A DNA stretch of 64,000 bases from Ustilaginoidea virens (GCF_000687475.1 NC_057321.1:1674001-1738000); one strand, 5' to 3'. Positions 22,866 to 34,906 are shown, counted from the stretch's first letter. The notes: a model not told the origin generated them from the letters alone. Numbers and translations: made by a program.

Positions 22866-23580
22866 TGTTGCAAAATGGTGATTCAGAACACTGTTGGAAA
22901 TGTACTGGATACCGATAGTGGCGTATAAGGCGTTGCAGAATAAAACAAAGAGCTGGTTAAAGATTTAAAGCGCACAAGAGGTTGACCAGAGCAAAGATGT
23001 CAGGGAAATCTGATTCTAATTGTTGGTGACTATTCTAGCTAGAAAGAGGGAATTTTGGGCATATTTCTACCATCTTGAAAAAGTGGTTGAAAATAATGAA
23101 AAACCGCAAAAATAGCGAAAAACCCGACGAAAAGTCGGTCTGCCCAACCGTGCCCAATATCCTACCCAATGCCTACCCAACCAAGCCCAGTGGCTTATAG
23201 CGGTGTGCCGGATGCCCTATAACAGCCTGCCGTACGGGCCGGAAGCCCTATATCGGTCTGCCGTAAATGACCGGTGTAGCGGGTGACTGTATGTAGAAGG
23301 CCGAAAGTGCTGGTATTAGCAAGGTTTGCCCATTTGGTAATCCCGTAGAAATGCGCCGCCTGTTGTGGGCCCTGTGGCCCGCTGTGACCGGCCGCTGTGG
23401 CCGGCTGTGGGGCGCTGTGCCGGTGCCGTGACCGGCGCTGTGGCCCACTGTAATCGGCGTTGTGGGGCGCTGTGCCCCACCATAGCGCCTGGTATAGCCA
23501 CCGCGATATCTCAACGTAGAGACATCGTACGGTAGCGAGACCAGTACCAAAATACAGCTAAAAAGGCGCTGATTTCAACA
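22866..23580 (-). repeat. LTR-A, 5' LTR of A3
   Basis: 715 bp, nearly identical to its partner. This copy would drive transcription. Candidate core signals are a CTATAAG box at 23194-23200 on the minus strand and a 5-bp hairpin (CCGAC, loop GAAAA, GTCGG on the plus strand) at 23124-23138. Confidence 0.95.
23194..23200 (-). promoter_or_regulatory. Candidate TATA element in LTR-A
   Basis: CTATAAG on the element strand in CCGCTATAAGCC, conserved in the LTR-A copies. Position inside the LTR fits a core promoter, but two nearby TATAGGGC motifs are also candidates and no transcription start is known. Confidence 0.25.
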
Positions 23581-23585
23581 GGTAA

Positions 23586-26500
23586 TAGATTAGAAGCGGC
23601 TTATTCGATTAGGTTAATATAAAAAACCAAATAAATGCCTTATAGGATATCGAGCTAGATATTAAGTAGTAATAGGATAGTAATAATAGTATATTTAGTA
23701 GAGACTTAATCGAGCTTTTTATATAGGCGGTTTATTTTAATATTCCGGAGGTTTAATTATACCTAATTACTAATTTAGAAGTGCTCGGCCGGGTATTATA
23801 AACGGTTAGTAGTATCTTACTATCGTTATTATGCGAAGGCGATAGCGGCCTAGGCTAATTCCTATCCCTTTTTAAGGTTATTAAAAAAGAGGGCTATATA
23901 CCCCTTCGGAGTAATTAAGCTTAGGGTTACCTCTAGAGGCAAGGTAATAATCGGAATATTAAACCTATTAAGCAGCTAGTTTAGGCTAAACCTGGTAATA
24001 GATAATGTCTGGTTATTTAATACGAGTTAATATACCGTGAGATAGTATAGCTAATTATATTAATTAAAGGAAACTATAATATGGAGGACCGCTTATACCT
24101 TTTAGTTTATTCGCTTTATACCGCTATTGGTTTAGGGGTAGTATACTATTAATAGAAGTTGCTTAGTCCTAACTGATTTATATAGTATAGATTAAAATTA
24201 GCCTACTTAATCCGAACCTTAATCGCTAATAATCTCCTTAGGGAAGCTATAAAAGCGCTATTAGTACTATTAGAAGCATTCTATATAGTCTTCTGCTTTT
24301 ATTAAGTGTATAGCCTTAAGCTAAATATACTTCGATAAGCGATCTATAATAACTATAAGGAATTATAGGTCGGAGGCATTATAGGTAGGAAGGTCGGTTA
24401 TAAAGTCGACCGATATCTACGACTAAAAGCGGTCTATAATTAATAGCAGTTATAATAACCCCTAGCGCAATTAGCGGCTCTTATACACCCTATAGTATCG
24501 GCAATTCCGAATATATCTTGCTACCTTAGACGATATATTATCGAAATAATAATCCTATTGTAATAATTAGAAGGTAGTATTTTTCCTTAGGTAGCCTGCA
24601 ATAGGCGAGTTATAGTAGTATTAGATTACTATAGTGGTTAAAGGCTTAAATAATAGAAGCTATACCTATGCCCGGTAAAGGAGTATGCTATATACATTTA
24701 GGGTATAGTTAGCAATTTATTCTTATATCGCTGCCTTTACTAGAAATTATTATTCCCTATTTGCGATTGCCGTCTATTAGGCCTAATATATACTATCTTT
24801 AGATATCGCTTAGTCTTAAATAGCTTAAAGGTAGGAGTTAGCGAAGATATATAGGCTATAAGGTAGGGTGGTCTATAGGGCTAAGGTCGGTATTATTTCG
24901 CTTTCTATCTTATCTATATTAAGTGCTAAAATAGATAGCGGTTTTAGGATTTAGCCGATTTATAGTTTTACTTTATCTGCCCTTTATTCTTATCGAGAAA
25001 GTATATTAGGGCATTAGGCTTATAACTTTAGCTTATACCGAAGATAGAAGTTAAAGAGCACTAGAATTTTAGCTTATTAGGCTTATCGCTTAAATATTTC
25101 TTATAATTAGGTAAAGTACTTTAGGTTCTTATAATCGATAAGGATAATAAAGGGGGAGGCTATTAAGCAGAGTTCTATTAACTACGCCTTAAGGCAAAAG
25201 ATAATAGTAAAGAGTTCTTTATTATATATAGTATAATTCTATTCTACGTCTAATAAGCAAGCGGAATAGTATATAATAGGGTAGAATATACTATCCTCCC
25301 CGATTTGTAATAGATAGCCGCTAAAGGCTATATTAGAACTATCTGCCTTAAGGACTATCTCCTTATTAGGGTCCTATTAGGCGAGAACTAGAGATAATAT
25401 AAAATACTGCTTAAGCGCTTAGAATACTACCTCTTTTTCGTCTAGCTATTAGAATAGGACCCCTTTCTTTATTAACCTAACTAAAGGGTCAATAAAGTAG
25501 GAAAAGTCTAGGATAAAATCGCGGTAGAAATTAGTAAAACCGAGGAAACTATAAATGCCTTTTAATTTTATAGGTACTTCCTAGTTTTAGATAGCTTTAA
25601 TCTTTTTAGGGTTTAAATAGATTTCCTTTCTAGCCGTTATAATATATCTTAGGTACTGGACCTCCTTTACTATAAAGTTATATTTATTAAGATCTAAATT
25701 TAAGCCGGCCTTTTATAGTCGTCGAAGGACTTCCTTAATACGCCCTATATAATCTGCTTTTAATCCCCTAGTATAAATTAAAATATTATTAAAGTAGGCA
25801 GTTGTAAAGTCTCCTAGTGTATTCCCTAAGGCCCTATTAATATATCTTTAAAAGGTTGCAGGGGCCCTAATTAGGCTAAATAGCGTAATAAGCTATTTAA
25901 ATAGTCCGAATCGTATGCAAAATACGGTTAAATATTTATCGCCCTCTGTAATATATATCTTATAGAATGCTATATATATATTAACCTTAGTAAACTATTT
26001 TGCCTAGGATAGGGATCGTAAGGTCTCTTTAATTAAAGGGAGGGGGTATCGGTTTTAGATTGTAACCTTATTAAGGGCCCGGTAGTTAATATAAAAATGC
26101 TACCTACTATTCCCCTTTCTAGCTAGCAGGATTAATACTACTGCCGATAAAAAGTTTACTTAGATTTATCTTTTATCTATTAAATTAGTTATTTGCCTCC
26201 GAACCTTAAGTAATTAGTCTTATAGTATATTATATAATAGGCCCTAAGGTAGGTCTAGCTAGCTCCTATCTATAGTCTTTTTAAGCCGGATATAGTAGTC
26301 TAATATACCCTAGTATAGAGGGAGACTAAAAGCCTTCTCTTTATTAAAGAGGTCGATAAATTCCTATAATTCTATCGGGAGTACCTATAGCTCCTACGAT
26401 TATAGGGCAGAGTCTTAATAAGGTGGCAATATAATGCGGAGGATATATATTATCTCCTATAAGCTTATTATAATAAAGGAAATCGATTAGTCTCTAGAGC

Positions 26501-26800
26501 ATTTTGCCTACTTTAGTATACTATAGAAGACTGAGCTAAGGATATTTACTATAATTAGATCTTATTGCCTTTTTATCGATTCCTTAACGATAAAGCTACC
26601 TACCGATCCAATCTTTAATTAGTGCCGCTTCGCCTATAGTATAATATTATAGTGCTCTATCTAAGGTATCCTAAGGATAATATTATAGGTAAAGCTTAGG
26701 ATAATATAAAGTATGACTATAGACGGCTATCTATCGATATCGATTGCTATATAGACAATATAGGTAATAGAGGAATATATTACTTTATATTCTCCTAAAC
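23586..26800 (-). pseudogene. Chromovirus G1 pol remnant: RT, RNase H, integrase
   Basis: Minus-strand Ty3/gypsy pol wrecked by RIP, nearly all TpA. RT catalytic box near 25783-25800 reads YFNNILIY, so both Asp of the YxDD motif are Asn. Upstream RT matches the better preserved G2 text YRALNKV and YPLPLIKE. RNase H lies about 25180-25450 and integrase about 24200-24620. Sequence corresponds in reverse to G2 33460-33996 plus 63000-64000. Function would have been reverse transcription and integration; the copy is dead. Confidence 0.8.
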
Positions 26801-26805
26801 GACTC

Positions 26806-27552
26806 TGTTAAAATCCTATAGTAGCCTACTAGGCTGCTGGCCTAATGCCCTACTGGCTTACTAACCTTCTGGCCCTTATACCGCCTCTTGGACTTATGGT
26901 AGTCTTACCTTAGGCCTTTGCCTTTTACCTGAAGGATTTTCAGTGGATTATTCACTGTATATCAAGTAAGGTAGGCCTTATTAAAAAAAAGGTGTGGCAT
27001 TGCTAAATTAGCGTGGTTGCCTACTAGCGTGGTGGCGGCCTACTAGCGTGGTGTGGCATTGCTAAATTAGCGTGGTGGCCTACTAGCGTGGTGGCTAGTC
27101 CACTAGTGTGGTGGTTAGTTACTAGTGCGGTGACTAATTACTAGTGCGGTGGTTAGGGTGGTTGGAAAGGTCGGATATAGCGGGGTTGCTGACGTATTAT
27201 AGCGAGCATTACGGGGAGCTTTCTTACTGGCTACCTTGGATGCCTGGGCCCACCCCTCCTTCGTGTATATATAGGATAGCTTTTCCCCTTCTTTCTAGAT
27301 AGTAGAAGGGTAGCACAATCGATTCTGTTAATGCACTATATGCCTCTTAACTTCCACCTTCCCTGCGTTTCTGGTTATCTTATATTTGCCTTGCCTTTAC
27401 ACTTGCCCTGCTTTATAGCACTTGTATAGTCTTAGGACTTGGTGAAAAATCTAGTATTTATACTAAGATTAGTTCACAGGTCGCAGACAGTCTTGTGCCA
27501 TCTAGCTAGCTAGTAAGGCTCTGCTTTTATAGTGACCTTGAGAATTGCAATA
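26806..27552 (+). repeat. Solo LTR-B with TSD GACTC
   Basis: 747 bp, plus orientation, starting TGTTAAAATCC and ending TTGCAATA, with exact TSDs GACTC at 26801-26805 and 27553-27557. No internal sequence, so it is a solo LTR left by LTR-LTR recombination. Removing it and one TSD restores collinearity with G2 near 32870. Carries the CTAGTAGG / GCTAAATTAGCG tandem array at about 26990-27160. Confidence 0.96.
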
Positions 27553-27557
27553 GACTC

Positions 27558-28305
27558 TAAATATCTACTACTATTCCGATTTCCCTATATTATAATAGGC
27601 AGATAGGTTAGAGGCCTAACCGTTATACTATCTTTTCGCTTATAGCACTATAGTAGTTATATCCCGAGTCGATTAAGGTATTAATAAAGGTATAGGATTT
27701 ATATAAGATCGGTACTAAAAAGGGATATCTATTTATTTATTCTGCGATCTCCTTTAATTTTTTCTATAATTAGGCTAGGATTTATATATACATCTAAAGC
27801 CTTTTAATAAGATTAGGTTTAAAGGCTATTCTTTTTCTTAATCTTTATTGCTACTTTCGACCTCTATAATTTATAAGTTAAATAAGGCTATTTTAGCTCT
27901 ATTAGGTCGGATTACTAGTAGTAGGTAATATATAAACGTCTAATAATTAGGAGAATTATACTAAAGATAAAGGCCTTTCTTCCTATAATCTTTATGCTAT
28001 TCTTTAGAGACCTATATCGCCTTAGGTATATACTAATTACCCTTTAAGTCTAGCTTATTAATACCCGATATTTATATATCGCCCTTAGAATCCTAGGCGT
28101 ATATCGATCGGGAATAGGTCGAATTTATATAGTAATTAATAGTTAAGCTAATCTTAATATTAATAGCAATTTATCGGTAACAATCTACCGCCGAATAGTA
28201 ATTATAATGGGAGACCCTAAGGCTAATAATCTTATTAGCCATACGAGCGTTAAGTACTAATTAGAGGTATTTAAGCTTAACTTCCTTAGGCTAATTAAGA
28301 CTACT
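27558..28305 (-). pseudogene. Chromovirus G1 protease and Gag C-terminal remnant
   Basis: Minus strand, collinear with G2 32230-32860. Near 27620-27720 it encodes the decayed aspartic-protease segment seen in G2 as NTLIDLRYNYYSAIS (family pattern TLIDSG). The remainder is the spacer between Gag and protease. TSD AGTAA of the adjacent solo LTR-A (28306-28310, 29015-29019) shows continuity with the gag part at 29020. Confidence 0.65.
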
Positions 28306-28310
28306 AGTAA

Positions 28311-29014
28311 TGTTGAAATCAGCGCCTTTTTAGCTGTATTTTGGTACTGGTCTTGCTACCGTACGATGTCTCTACGTTGAGATATCGCGGTGGCTATACC
28401 AGGCGCTATGGTGGGGCACAGCGCCCCACAACGCCGATTACAGTGGGCCACAGCGCCGGTCACGGCACCGGCACAGCGCCCCACAGCCGGCCACAGCGGC
28501 CGGTCACAGCGGGCCACAGGGCCCACAACAGGCGGCGCATTTCTACGGGATTACCAAATGGGCAAACCAGCACTTTCGGCCTTCTACATACAGTCACCCG
28601 CTATACCGGTTATTTACGGCAGACCGATATAGGGCTTCCGGCCCGTACGGCAGGCTGTTATAGGGCATCCGGCACACCGCTATAAGCCACTGGGCTTGGT
28701 TGGGTAGGCATTGGGTAGGATATTGGGCACGGTTGGGCAGACCGACTTTTCGTCGGGTTTTTCGCTATTTTTGCGGTTTTTCATTATTTTCAACCACTTT
28801 TTCAAGATGGTAGAAATATGCCCAAAATTCCCTCTTTCTAGCTAGAATAGTCACCAACAATTAGAATCAGATTTCCCTGACATCTTTGCTCTGGTCAACC
28901 TCTTGTGCGCTTTAAATCTTTAACCAGCTCTTTGTTTTATTTTGCAACGCCTTGTACGCCACTGTCGGTATCCAGTACATTTCCAATAGTGTTCTGAATC
29001 ACCATTTTGCAACA
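28311..29014 (+). repeat. Solo LTR-A with TSD AGTAA
   Basis: 704 bp, plus orientation, TGTTGAAATC...TTTTGCAACA, exact TSDs AGTAA at 28306-28310 and 29015-29019. It is the only plus-strand LTR-A in the window and belongs to the 704-bp subtype (like A5) that lacks about 11 bp beside GGGCAAACC. Inserted in G1 gag. Confidence 0.97.
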
Positions 29015-29019
29015 AGTAA

Positions 29020-29430
29020 GCATAAGTTTTTCTTTAAATTGTATAAAGAAGGCGGTAAAAGGTTCCTTAGGGCCCTAGCATAAAGAGTGCTTAAGCTTAG
29101 TAATAGTGCGATCTTATTAATATAGGTCCTTAAAGAGATATTAAAGGTATTCGAAGAACTTTATTATATTATAATTATAAGCCGTACTATTCTCGAAGAA
29201 GGCTGCGACCTATAATTAGACTATAAACGAAAGGTTCTAGAAGATAAATATCTATTAGGTTTTCTCGTCCTTAATAAAGTCCTTATCGACCTCGAGCTTA
29301 TATTGCATAAAGGTCTGCTAGGCTATAAATATAGCCTTTTTGCTATTAAAGGGGTCCCCTATTAGGATCGGCTTGCGTTTTAGCTAGGTATCCTAAGCTA
29401 TAGGAAAGGGGGCGTTTTATTATATGACCG
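29020..29430 (-). pseudogene. Chromovirus G1 gag remnant
   Basis: Minus-strand Gag, matching G2 31740-32140, where a readable stretch includes GPKEPFTAFFIQFKEKL and LKYLRSALNT, typical of Ty3/gypsy retrotransposon Gag. Scattered TAA/TAG throughout. Confidence 0.7.
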
Positions 29431-29964
29431 GGGCCGGTTGGGGGGCGGCCTAAGAGCTATTTAACTAGTTTGCAAGGAGGGTCTATAGTGAGGCGGCAAT
29501 AGTAGTAAGGTATTATGCGTTAGTCTGCATCTATGCCTCTATCTATTATAACCCTAATGCGAGCTGCTCCACTCGGGTATATATATTATATCGGGGGCGT
29601 CGTAATCTTAGGTTATCTATACCCGTTTCTCTAGGTATACTTATCTCGATATCTTATATAGCCTGCATTATCGGCTCTATAATATAAGGTTATAATAGTA
29701 AGGCTGAGAGAGTCTATTTAAATATAAAGGACTAGCCCTAGGGCTACTGCGAATAGGCATCGAATAAATATATTAAATAGACTAAGGAGGAAAGGAAGAG
29801 GACCCGAATAGGGGCCTTTAAGTAGTCTATTTATGCCCGTATATAGCACGGGCCGAGTCTTTAGCGAGCCCTCGTGACCCTGTGCTAATACTCCTTAGGC
29901 TAATCGCGGGCGCAGCCCGAGTCCTAGCCATATTGTGGCGCGGGCGTAGCCCGAGCCTGTGACA
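29431..29964 (-). repeat. G1 5' terminal region (LTR-G and leader)
   Basis: Matches G2 31167-31700 in inverted orientation. Homology stops exactly at TGTCAC (29964 here, 31167 in G2), and the outside sequences differ, so this is the element terminus. Just inside are two 16-bp GC-rich direct repeats GCGGGCGYAGCCCGAG, each with a GGGC/GCCC dyad. The inner LTR edge and PBS could not be fixed. Confidence 0.65.
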
Positions 29965-31166
29965 CTTACCCATTAAGAAGAGAAAGAGCTAGATTACTTT
30001 TTACTATTATGCAATTAATTAAAAAATCTCCGTTAATTACTCCTTAGTGGTCCCTATTAATAAAGTAGAACCCGTTTAAATACTCTAAATAGTCTTAGCA
30101 ACTACTTCAATCAACTATATTGTCTAATGCTTCTTAATCTTAATAGCTTTCGGTAGCGCCCTAAGATTCTATAATTGCCCTCTTTCGTCTGGCCGAATAG
30201 ATAGTAAGATAAAATAAGTAGATTGCCTATTAAAATAATAGCCTAATGACTCTATTTAACCGATAGGCTATTACCCCTATCCCCTCTAGCTTAGGTAGTA
30301 CCTCTAATACTAATATTGCTAATAACTCTTATAATACTCTTAAAGTAATTAATGTTAGATATTTCGATCTAGGCCTAGAGGACCCTAAGGGACTTAAGGT
30401 CATATCTAACTCGAAGGCAATAATTTATACCTATATTTTTGCCTTCACTTAACGTCTATAGATTTTAGCATAAGTCGACTCTAAACTCGCTATTAAGAGA
30501 GTTTAGATAGCTTATCTCTAAGGATATGCCCTCAACTAGCATACTAGACTTACTATAAAAGCTGATAGGCAGCTTTTTGATAATATTTTACTCAACGAGT
30601 TGTATTATATGCTTATTAAATGTTTTAAAGAACCTTAATAGAAGGTATTAGCTTGCATTAAAAAAGCTTATTACTCTTTCTGTAAGTGCGTAGTAAAAGA
30701 AGACCTTACCTCTTTTATATATAATTTTCTCTATGATACTCAAGCAGCTAGGCATAATACGCTCTCTTAGCTTTAGATAGTCTATTTAGGCTTTAAAGTA
30801 TCTATTTAGGCCTTATTAGACCCTCTAGATGCCTATATATCTATTGAAAAGTTCCTTATTTCCATCCGAAATAGGGAACCTATAATCCAATAATTAGCTA
30901 GAGAGCGTTTTATCTTTTAAACTGCAGTAGCTTAATATTTTTAATGACTTACCCTATACTCTGCCGGATAATAACCCCTTCGACCTATCTAACCTAAGTT
31001 TTTCCCATAGTAATATAACAATAGTCACTAAAAGCTATACCGCCAGCTATACGCACCTCAATAGTAATAGGCTCGTTAACCTTATTAGTCTCTACCTGCT
31101 TCCACAGCTAGACTATTAGCGCTAGGCAATCCTAACCAGCAGCCGAATTAACCTAATAGGCACTAG
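29965..31166 (+). pseudogene. Spacer between G1 and G2 with decayed gag-like frame
   Basis: From an ATG at 30246 a plus-strand frame runs about 300 codons to the G2 border with scattered stops, mostly at Gln-like positions. It contains RYFDLGLEDPKGLKV, a helical middle (DRQLFDNILLNELYYMLIK) and a Gln/Pro/Asn-rich end. Length and composition resemble a retrotransposon Gag truncated by insertion of G2, but I do not recognise a family. The first 280 bases (29965-30245) show nothing identifiable. Confidence 0.35.
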
Positions 31167-31640
31167 TGTCACGGGCTCGGGCTACGCCCGCGCTATAATA
31201 TGGCTAGGACTCGGGCTGCGCCCGCGACTAGCCTAAGGAGTATCGGCACGGGGTTACGAGGGCTCGCTAAAGACTCGGCCTATACTATATATAGGCATAA
31301 ATAGACTACTTAGAGGCCCTTATTCAGGTCCTCTTCCTTTCCTCTTTAGTCTATTTAATATATTTATTCGACGCCTATTCATAGTAGCCCTAGGGCTAAT
31401 CTTTTATATTTAAATAGACTCTCTTAGCCTTACTATTATAACCTTATATTATAGAGCCGATAATATAGGCTATATAAGATATCGAGATAAGTACACTTAG
31501 AGAAACGGGTATAAACAACCCGAGACTATAACGCCCCTAATGTAATATATATACCCGAGTAGAGCAGCTTATATTAGGGTTATAATAGATAGAGGCGCAG
31601 ATGCAGACTAATGCATAATACCTTACTGCCGTTGCCGCCT
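31167..31640 (+). repeat. G2 5' terminal region (LTR-G and leader, inner edge approximate)
   Basis: Begins TGTCACGGGCTCGG and carries the two repeats CTCGGGCTRCGCCCGCG seen in G1. The outer 5 bases ACTAG are the expected TSD; the partner is outside the window. Confidence 0.6.
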
Positions 31641-33996
31641 TACTGCAGACCCTTTTCGCGAATTAGTTAAATAGCTCTTAGGCCGCCCCCTAACCGGCCC
31701 CGGTTGTATAATAGAATGCCTCCCTCCCTATAGCTTAAGATACCTAGCTAAAACGTAAGCCGATCCTAATAAAGGACCCCTTTAATAGCAAAAAGGCTAT
31801 ATTTATAGCCTAGCGGACTTTTATACAATATAAGCTTAAGGTCGATAAGGACTTTATTAAAGACGAGAAGACCTAATAGATATTTATCTTTTAGAACCTT
31901 TCGTTTATAATCTAATTATAAATTACAGCTTTCTTTAAGAATAATATAGCTTACAATTATAATATAATAAAGTTCTTTGAATACCTCTAATATCTCTTTA
32001 AGGACTTATACTAATAGGATCGCGCTATTACTAAGCTTAAGCACTCTTTATATTAAGGCCCTAAGGAACCTTTTACCGCCTTCTTTATACAATTTAAGGA
32101 AAAACTTATACTTACTAGCGGTCTTAATTAGCCTAAAGAAGTTAAGCTTAAATACCTCCGATCGGCGCTTAATACTTATATAGCTAATAAGATTATTAGC
32201 CTTAGGGTCTCCTATTACGACTACTATTTAGCAGTAGATCGTTATCGATAAATTGCTATCGATATTAAGATTAGCTTAACTATTAATTACTATATGGATT
32301 CGATCTATTCCCGACTGATATATGCCTAGGATTCTAAAGGCGATATATAAATATCGGGTATTAATAAGCTAGACTTAAAAGGTAATTAGTATACGCCTAA
32401 AGCGATATAGGTCTCTAAAGAATATCATAAAGATTATAGGAAAAAAAGCCTTTATTTTTAATATAGCTCTCCTAATTATTAGATATTTATATACTACCTA
32501 CTGCCGGTAATCCGACCTAATAGAACTAAAGTAGCTTTGCTTAATTTATAAATTATAAAGGTTGAAAATAGTAATAAAGATTAGGAAAAAGAATAGCTTT
32601 TAAATTTAATTTTATTAGAGGGCTTTAGATACGCATATAGACCCTAGCTTAATTATAAAAGGAATTAAAAGAGATTATAGAACGAATAAATAGACACCCC
32701 TTTTTAGTATTAATCTTATATAAATCCTATACCTTTATTAATACCTTAATCGACTTAAGATATAACTATTATAGCGCTATAAGCAAAAAGATAGTATAAT
32801 AGTTAGGCCTCTAACCTATCTGCCTACTATAACGCAGGGAAATTAGAATAGTAGTAGATATTTAGAGCTATTTAGGAGAATATAAAGTAATACGTTCCTC
32901 TATTACCTATATCATCTATATAGCAATCGATATCGATAGATAGCTATCTATAGTTATACTTTATATTATCCTAGGCTTTACCTACAATATTATCCTTAGG
33001 ATGCCTTAGATAAAGCACTATAATATTATACTATAAGTAAAGCGGTGCTAATTAAAGATTAGATTGGCAGATAGTTTTATTATTAAGGAATTAATAAAAA
33101 AGCAATAGGGTCTAATTATAATAAATATCCTTAGCTCGGTCTTCTATAGTATATTAAAATAGGCAAAACGCTCTAGGGATTAATCGACTTCTTTTATTGC
33201 GATAAGCTTATAGGAGATAATATATATCCTCTATATTATATTACCACCTTATTAAAATTCTACCCTATAATTATAAGAGCTATAAGTGCTCTCGATAGAA
33301 TTATAAGAATTTATCGACCTTTTTAATAAGGAGAAGGCTTCTAGTCTCTCTTTATACTAAGGTATATTAGACCACTATATCTAGCTTAAAAAGACTATAG
33401 ATAGGAGCTAGCTAGACCTACTTTAAAGCCTATTATATAATATACTATAAGACTAATTATTTAAGGTTCGGAGATAAGTAATTAACTTAATAAATAAAGG
33501 ATAGATTTAAATAAGCTCCTTATCGGCAGTAGTATTAGTTTTATTAGCTAGAAAGGGGAATAATAGGTAGCATTTTTATATCGACTACCGGGCCCTTAAT
33601 AAGGTTATAGTCTAAGACTAATACCCCCTCCCCTTAATTAAAGAGACCTTACGATCTTTATCTTAGGCGAAATAGTTTACTAAGGTTGATATATATATAG
33701 CATTCTATAAGATATATATTGCAGAGGGCGATAAATATTTAACTATATTCTATATACAATTTAGACTATTTAAATGGCTTATTATGCTATTTGGCCTAAT
33801 TAGGGCCCCTACGACCTTTTAAAGATATATTAATAGGGCTTTAGGGAATACACTAAGAGACTTTATAATTACCTACCTCAATAATATTTTAATCTATATT
33901 AGGGGATTAAAAGCGGACTATATAGAGCGTATTAAGGAAGTCCTTTAATAACTATAAAAAGCCAGCTTAAATTTAAATCTTAATAAATACGACTTT
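31640..33996 (+). pseudogene. Chromovirus G2 gag-pol remnant (Gag, protease, RT)
   Basis: Gag about 31750-32250, aspartic protease near 32735-32800 (NTLIDLRYNYYSAIS), RT about 33440-33996. RT landmarks: FYIDYRALNKV, YPLPLIKETL, FTKVDIYIAFYKI-like strand, and TYLNNILIY at about 33862-33900 in which the YxDD aspartates are both Asn. Many TAA/TAG codons. The frame is cut after the RT palm, at LNLNLNKYDFIV, by the copia-A insertion. Confidence 0.8.
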
Positions 33997-34001
33997 ATAG
34001 T

Positions 34002-34025
34002 TATTGCAAAATGGTGATTCAGAAC
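34002..34025 (-). repeat. LTR-A terminal fragment (A4 3' LTR, left piece)
   Basis: 24 nt, TATTGCAAAATGGTGATTC then AGAAC, the outer end of the A4 3' LTR (TG mutated to TA). The last five bases are the TSD of the copia-B that interrupts it; the LTR resumes at 47983. Confidence 0.93.
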
Positions 34026-34785
34026 TATTGCAATTCTCAAGGTCACTATAAAGCAAAGCCTTACTAGCTAGCTAAATGGCACAAGACTGTCTGCGACCTG
34101 TGACTTAATCTTAGTATAAATACTAGATTCTTCACTAAGTCCTAAGACTATACAAGTGCTATAAAGCGAGGCAAGTGTAAAGGCAAGGCAAATATAAGAT
34201 AACCAGAATAACGCAGGGAAGGTGGAAGTTAAGAGGCATGTAGTGCATTAACAGGTTCGATTGTGCTACCCTTCTACTATCTAGAAAGAAGGGGGAAAGC
34301 TATCCTATATATACACGAAGGAGGGGTGGGCCCAGGCATCCAGGGAAGCCAGTAAGAAAGCTCCCCGTAATGCTCGCTATGCCACGTATATAATACGTCA
34401 GCAGCCCCACTATATCCAGCCTTTCTAACCACCCTAACCACCGCACTAGTAACTAGTCACCACGCTAATGACTAACCACCACACTAGTGGACTAGCCACC
34501 ACGCTAGTAGGCCACCACGCTAATTTAGCAATGCCATACCACGCTAGTAGGCCGCCACCACGCTAGTAGGCAACCACGCTAATTTAGCAATGCCACACCT
34601 TTTTTAATAAGGCCTACCTTACTTGATATATAGTAAATAATCTACTGAAAATCCTAAGGTAAAAGGCAAAGGCCTAAGGTTGGTAAGACTACCGTAAGTC
34701 CAAGAGGCGGTATAAGGGCCAGAAGGTTAGTAGGCCAGTAGGGCATAAGGCCAGCAGCCTAGTAGGCTACTATAGGATTTTAATA
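34026..34785 (-). repeat. LTR-B, 3' LTR of inner copia-B
   Basis: 760 bp. Element strand start TATTAAAATCC (TG mutated to TA), end TTGCAATA. Contains the CCACGCTAGTAGG tandem array at about 34435-34600. Confidence 0.93.
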
Positions 34786-34793
34786 CCCCCTCT
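34786..34793 (-). other. Polypurine tract (copia-B)
   Basis: AGAGGGGG on the element strand before the 3' LTR, within TAATCAGAGGGGG, the same context as copia-A although the LTRs are unrelated. Confidence 0.75.
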
Positions 34794-34906
34794 GATTAGC
34801 TACTGTAGTAGCAAGCTAATCGTATAAAGGATAGGGAAAGAAAATGCAGTAAAAAGTGCTAAGGAAAAACATAAGAAAAACCTTAGTAAAAGTAAGTTAG
34901 TATAAG

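Larger units (their letters stand above)
16041..23580 (-). mobile_element. Complete copia-A element A3 with TSD GGTAA
   Basis: 7540 bp: two 715-bp LTRs, PPT, full gag-pol, PBS and an exact 5-bp TSD (GGTAA at 16036-16040 and 23581-23585). The LTR pair differs at only a handful of sites, while the interior carries many RIP-type stops. Inserted in the minus-strand chromovirus G1 just upstream of its chromodomain. The best reference copy of family A in the window. Confidence 0.96.
31167..33996 (+). mobile_element. Chromovirus G2, 5' part (LTR, gag, protease, RT)
   Basis: Plus-strand Ty3/gypsy element, divergent from G1 and sharing its terminal sequence. Interrupted at 33997 by copia-A A4; sequence resumes at 63000. 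TSD ATAGT at 33997-34001 and 62995-62999 proves that the two parts were contiguous. Extreme TpA enrichment suggests this family is the oldest and most RIP-mutated in the window. Confidence 0.85.

Noticed and set aside
23248..23550. A 100-codon and an overlapping 61-codon frame recurring in most LTR-A copies, candidates for an LTR-encoded protein.
   Set aside because: Two overlapping frames are open at once because the stretch is a GC-rich repeat array with few stop-forming triplets. In A4 (48540-48600) and A5 the frames carry stops. The translation has no recognisable domain.
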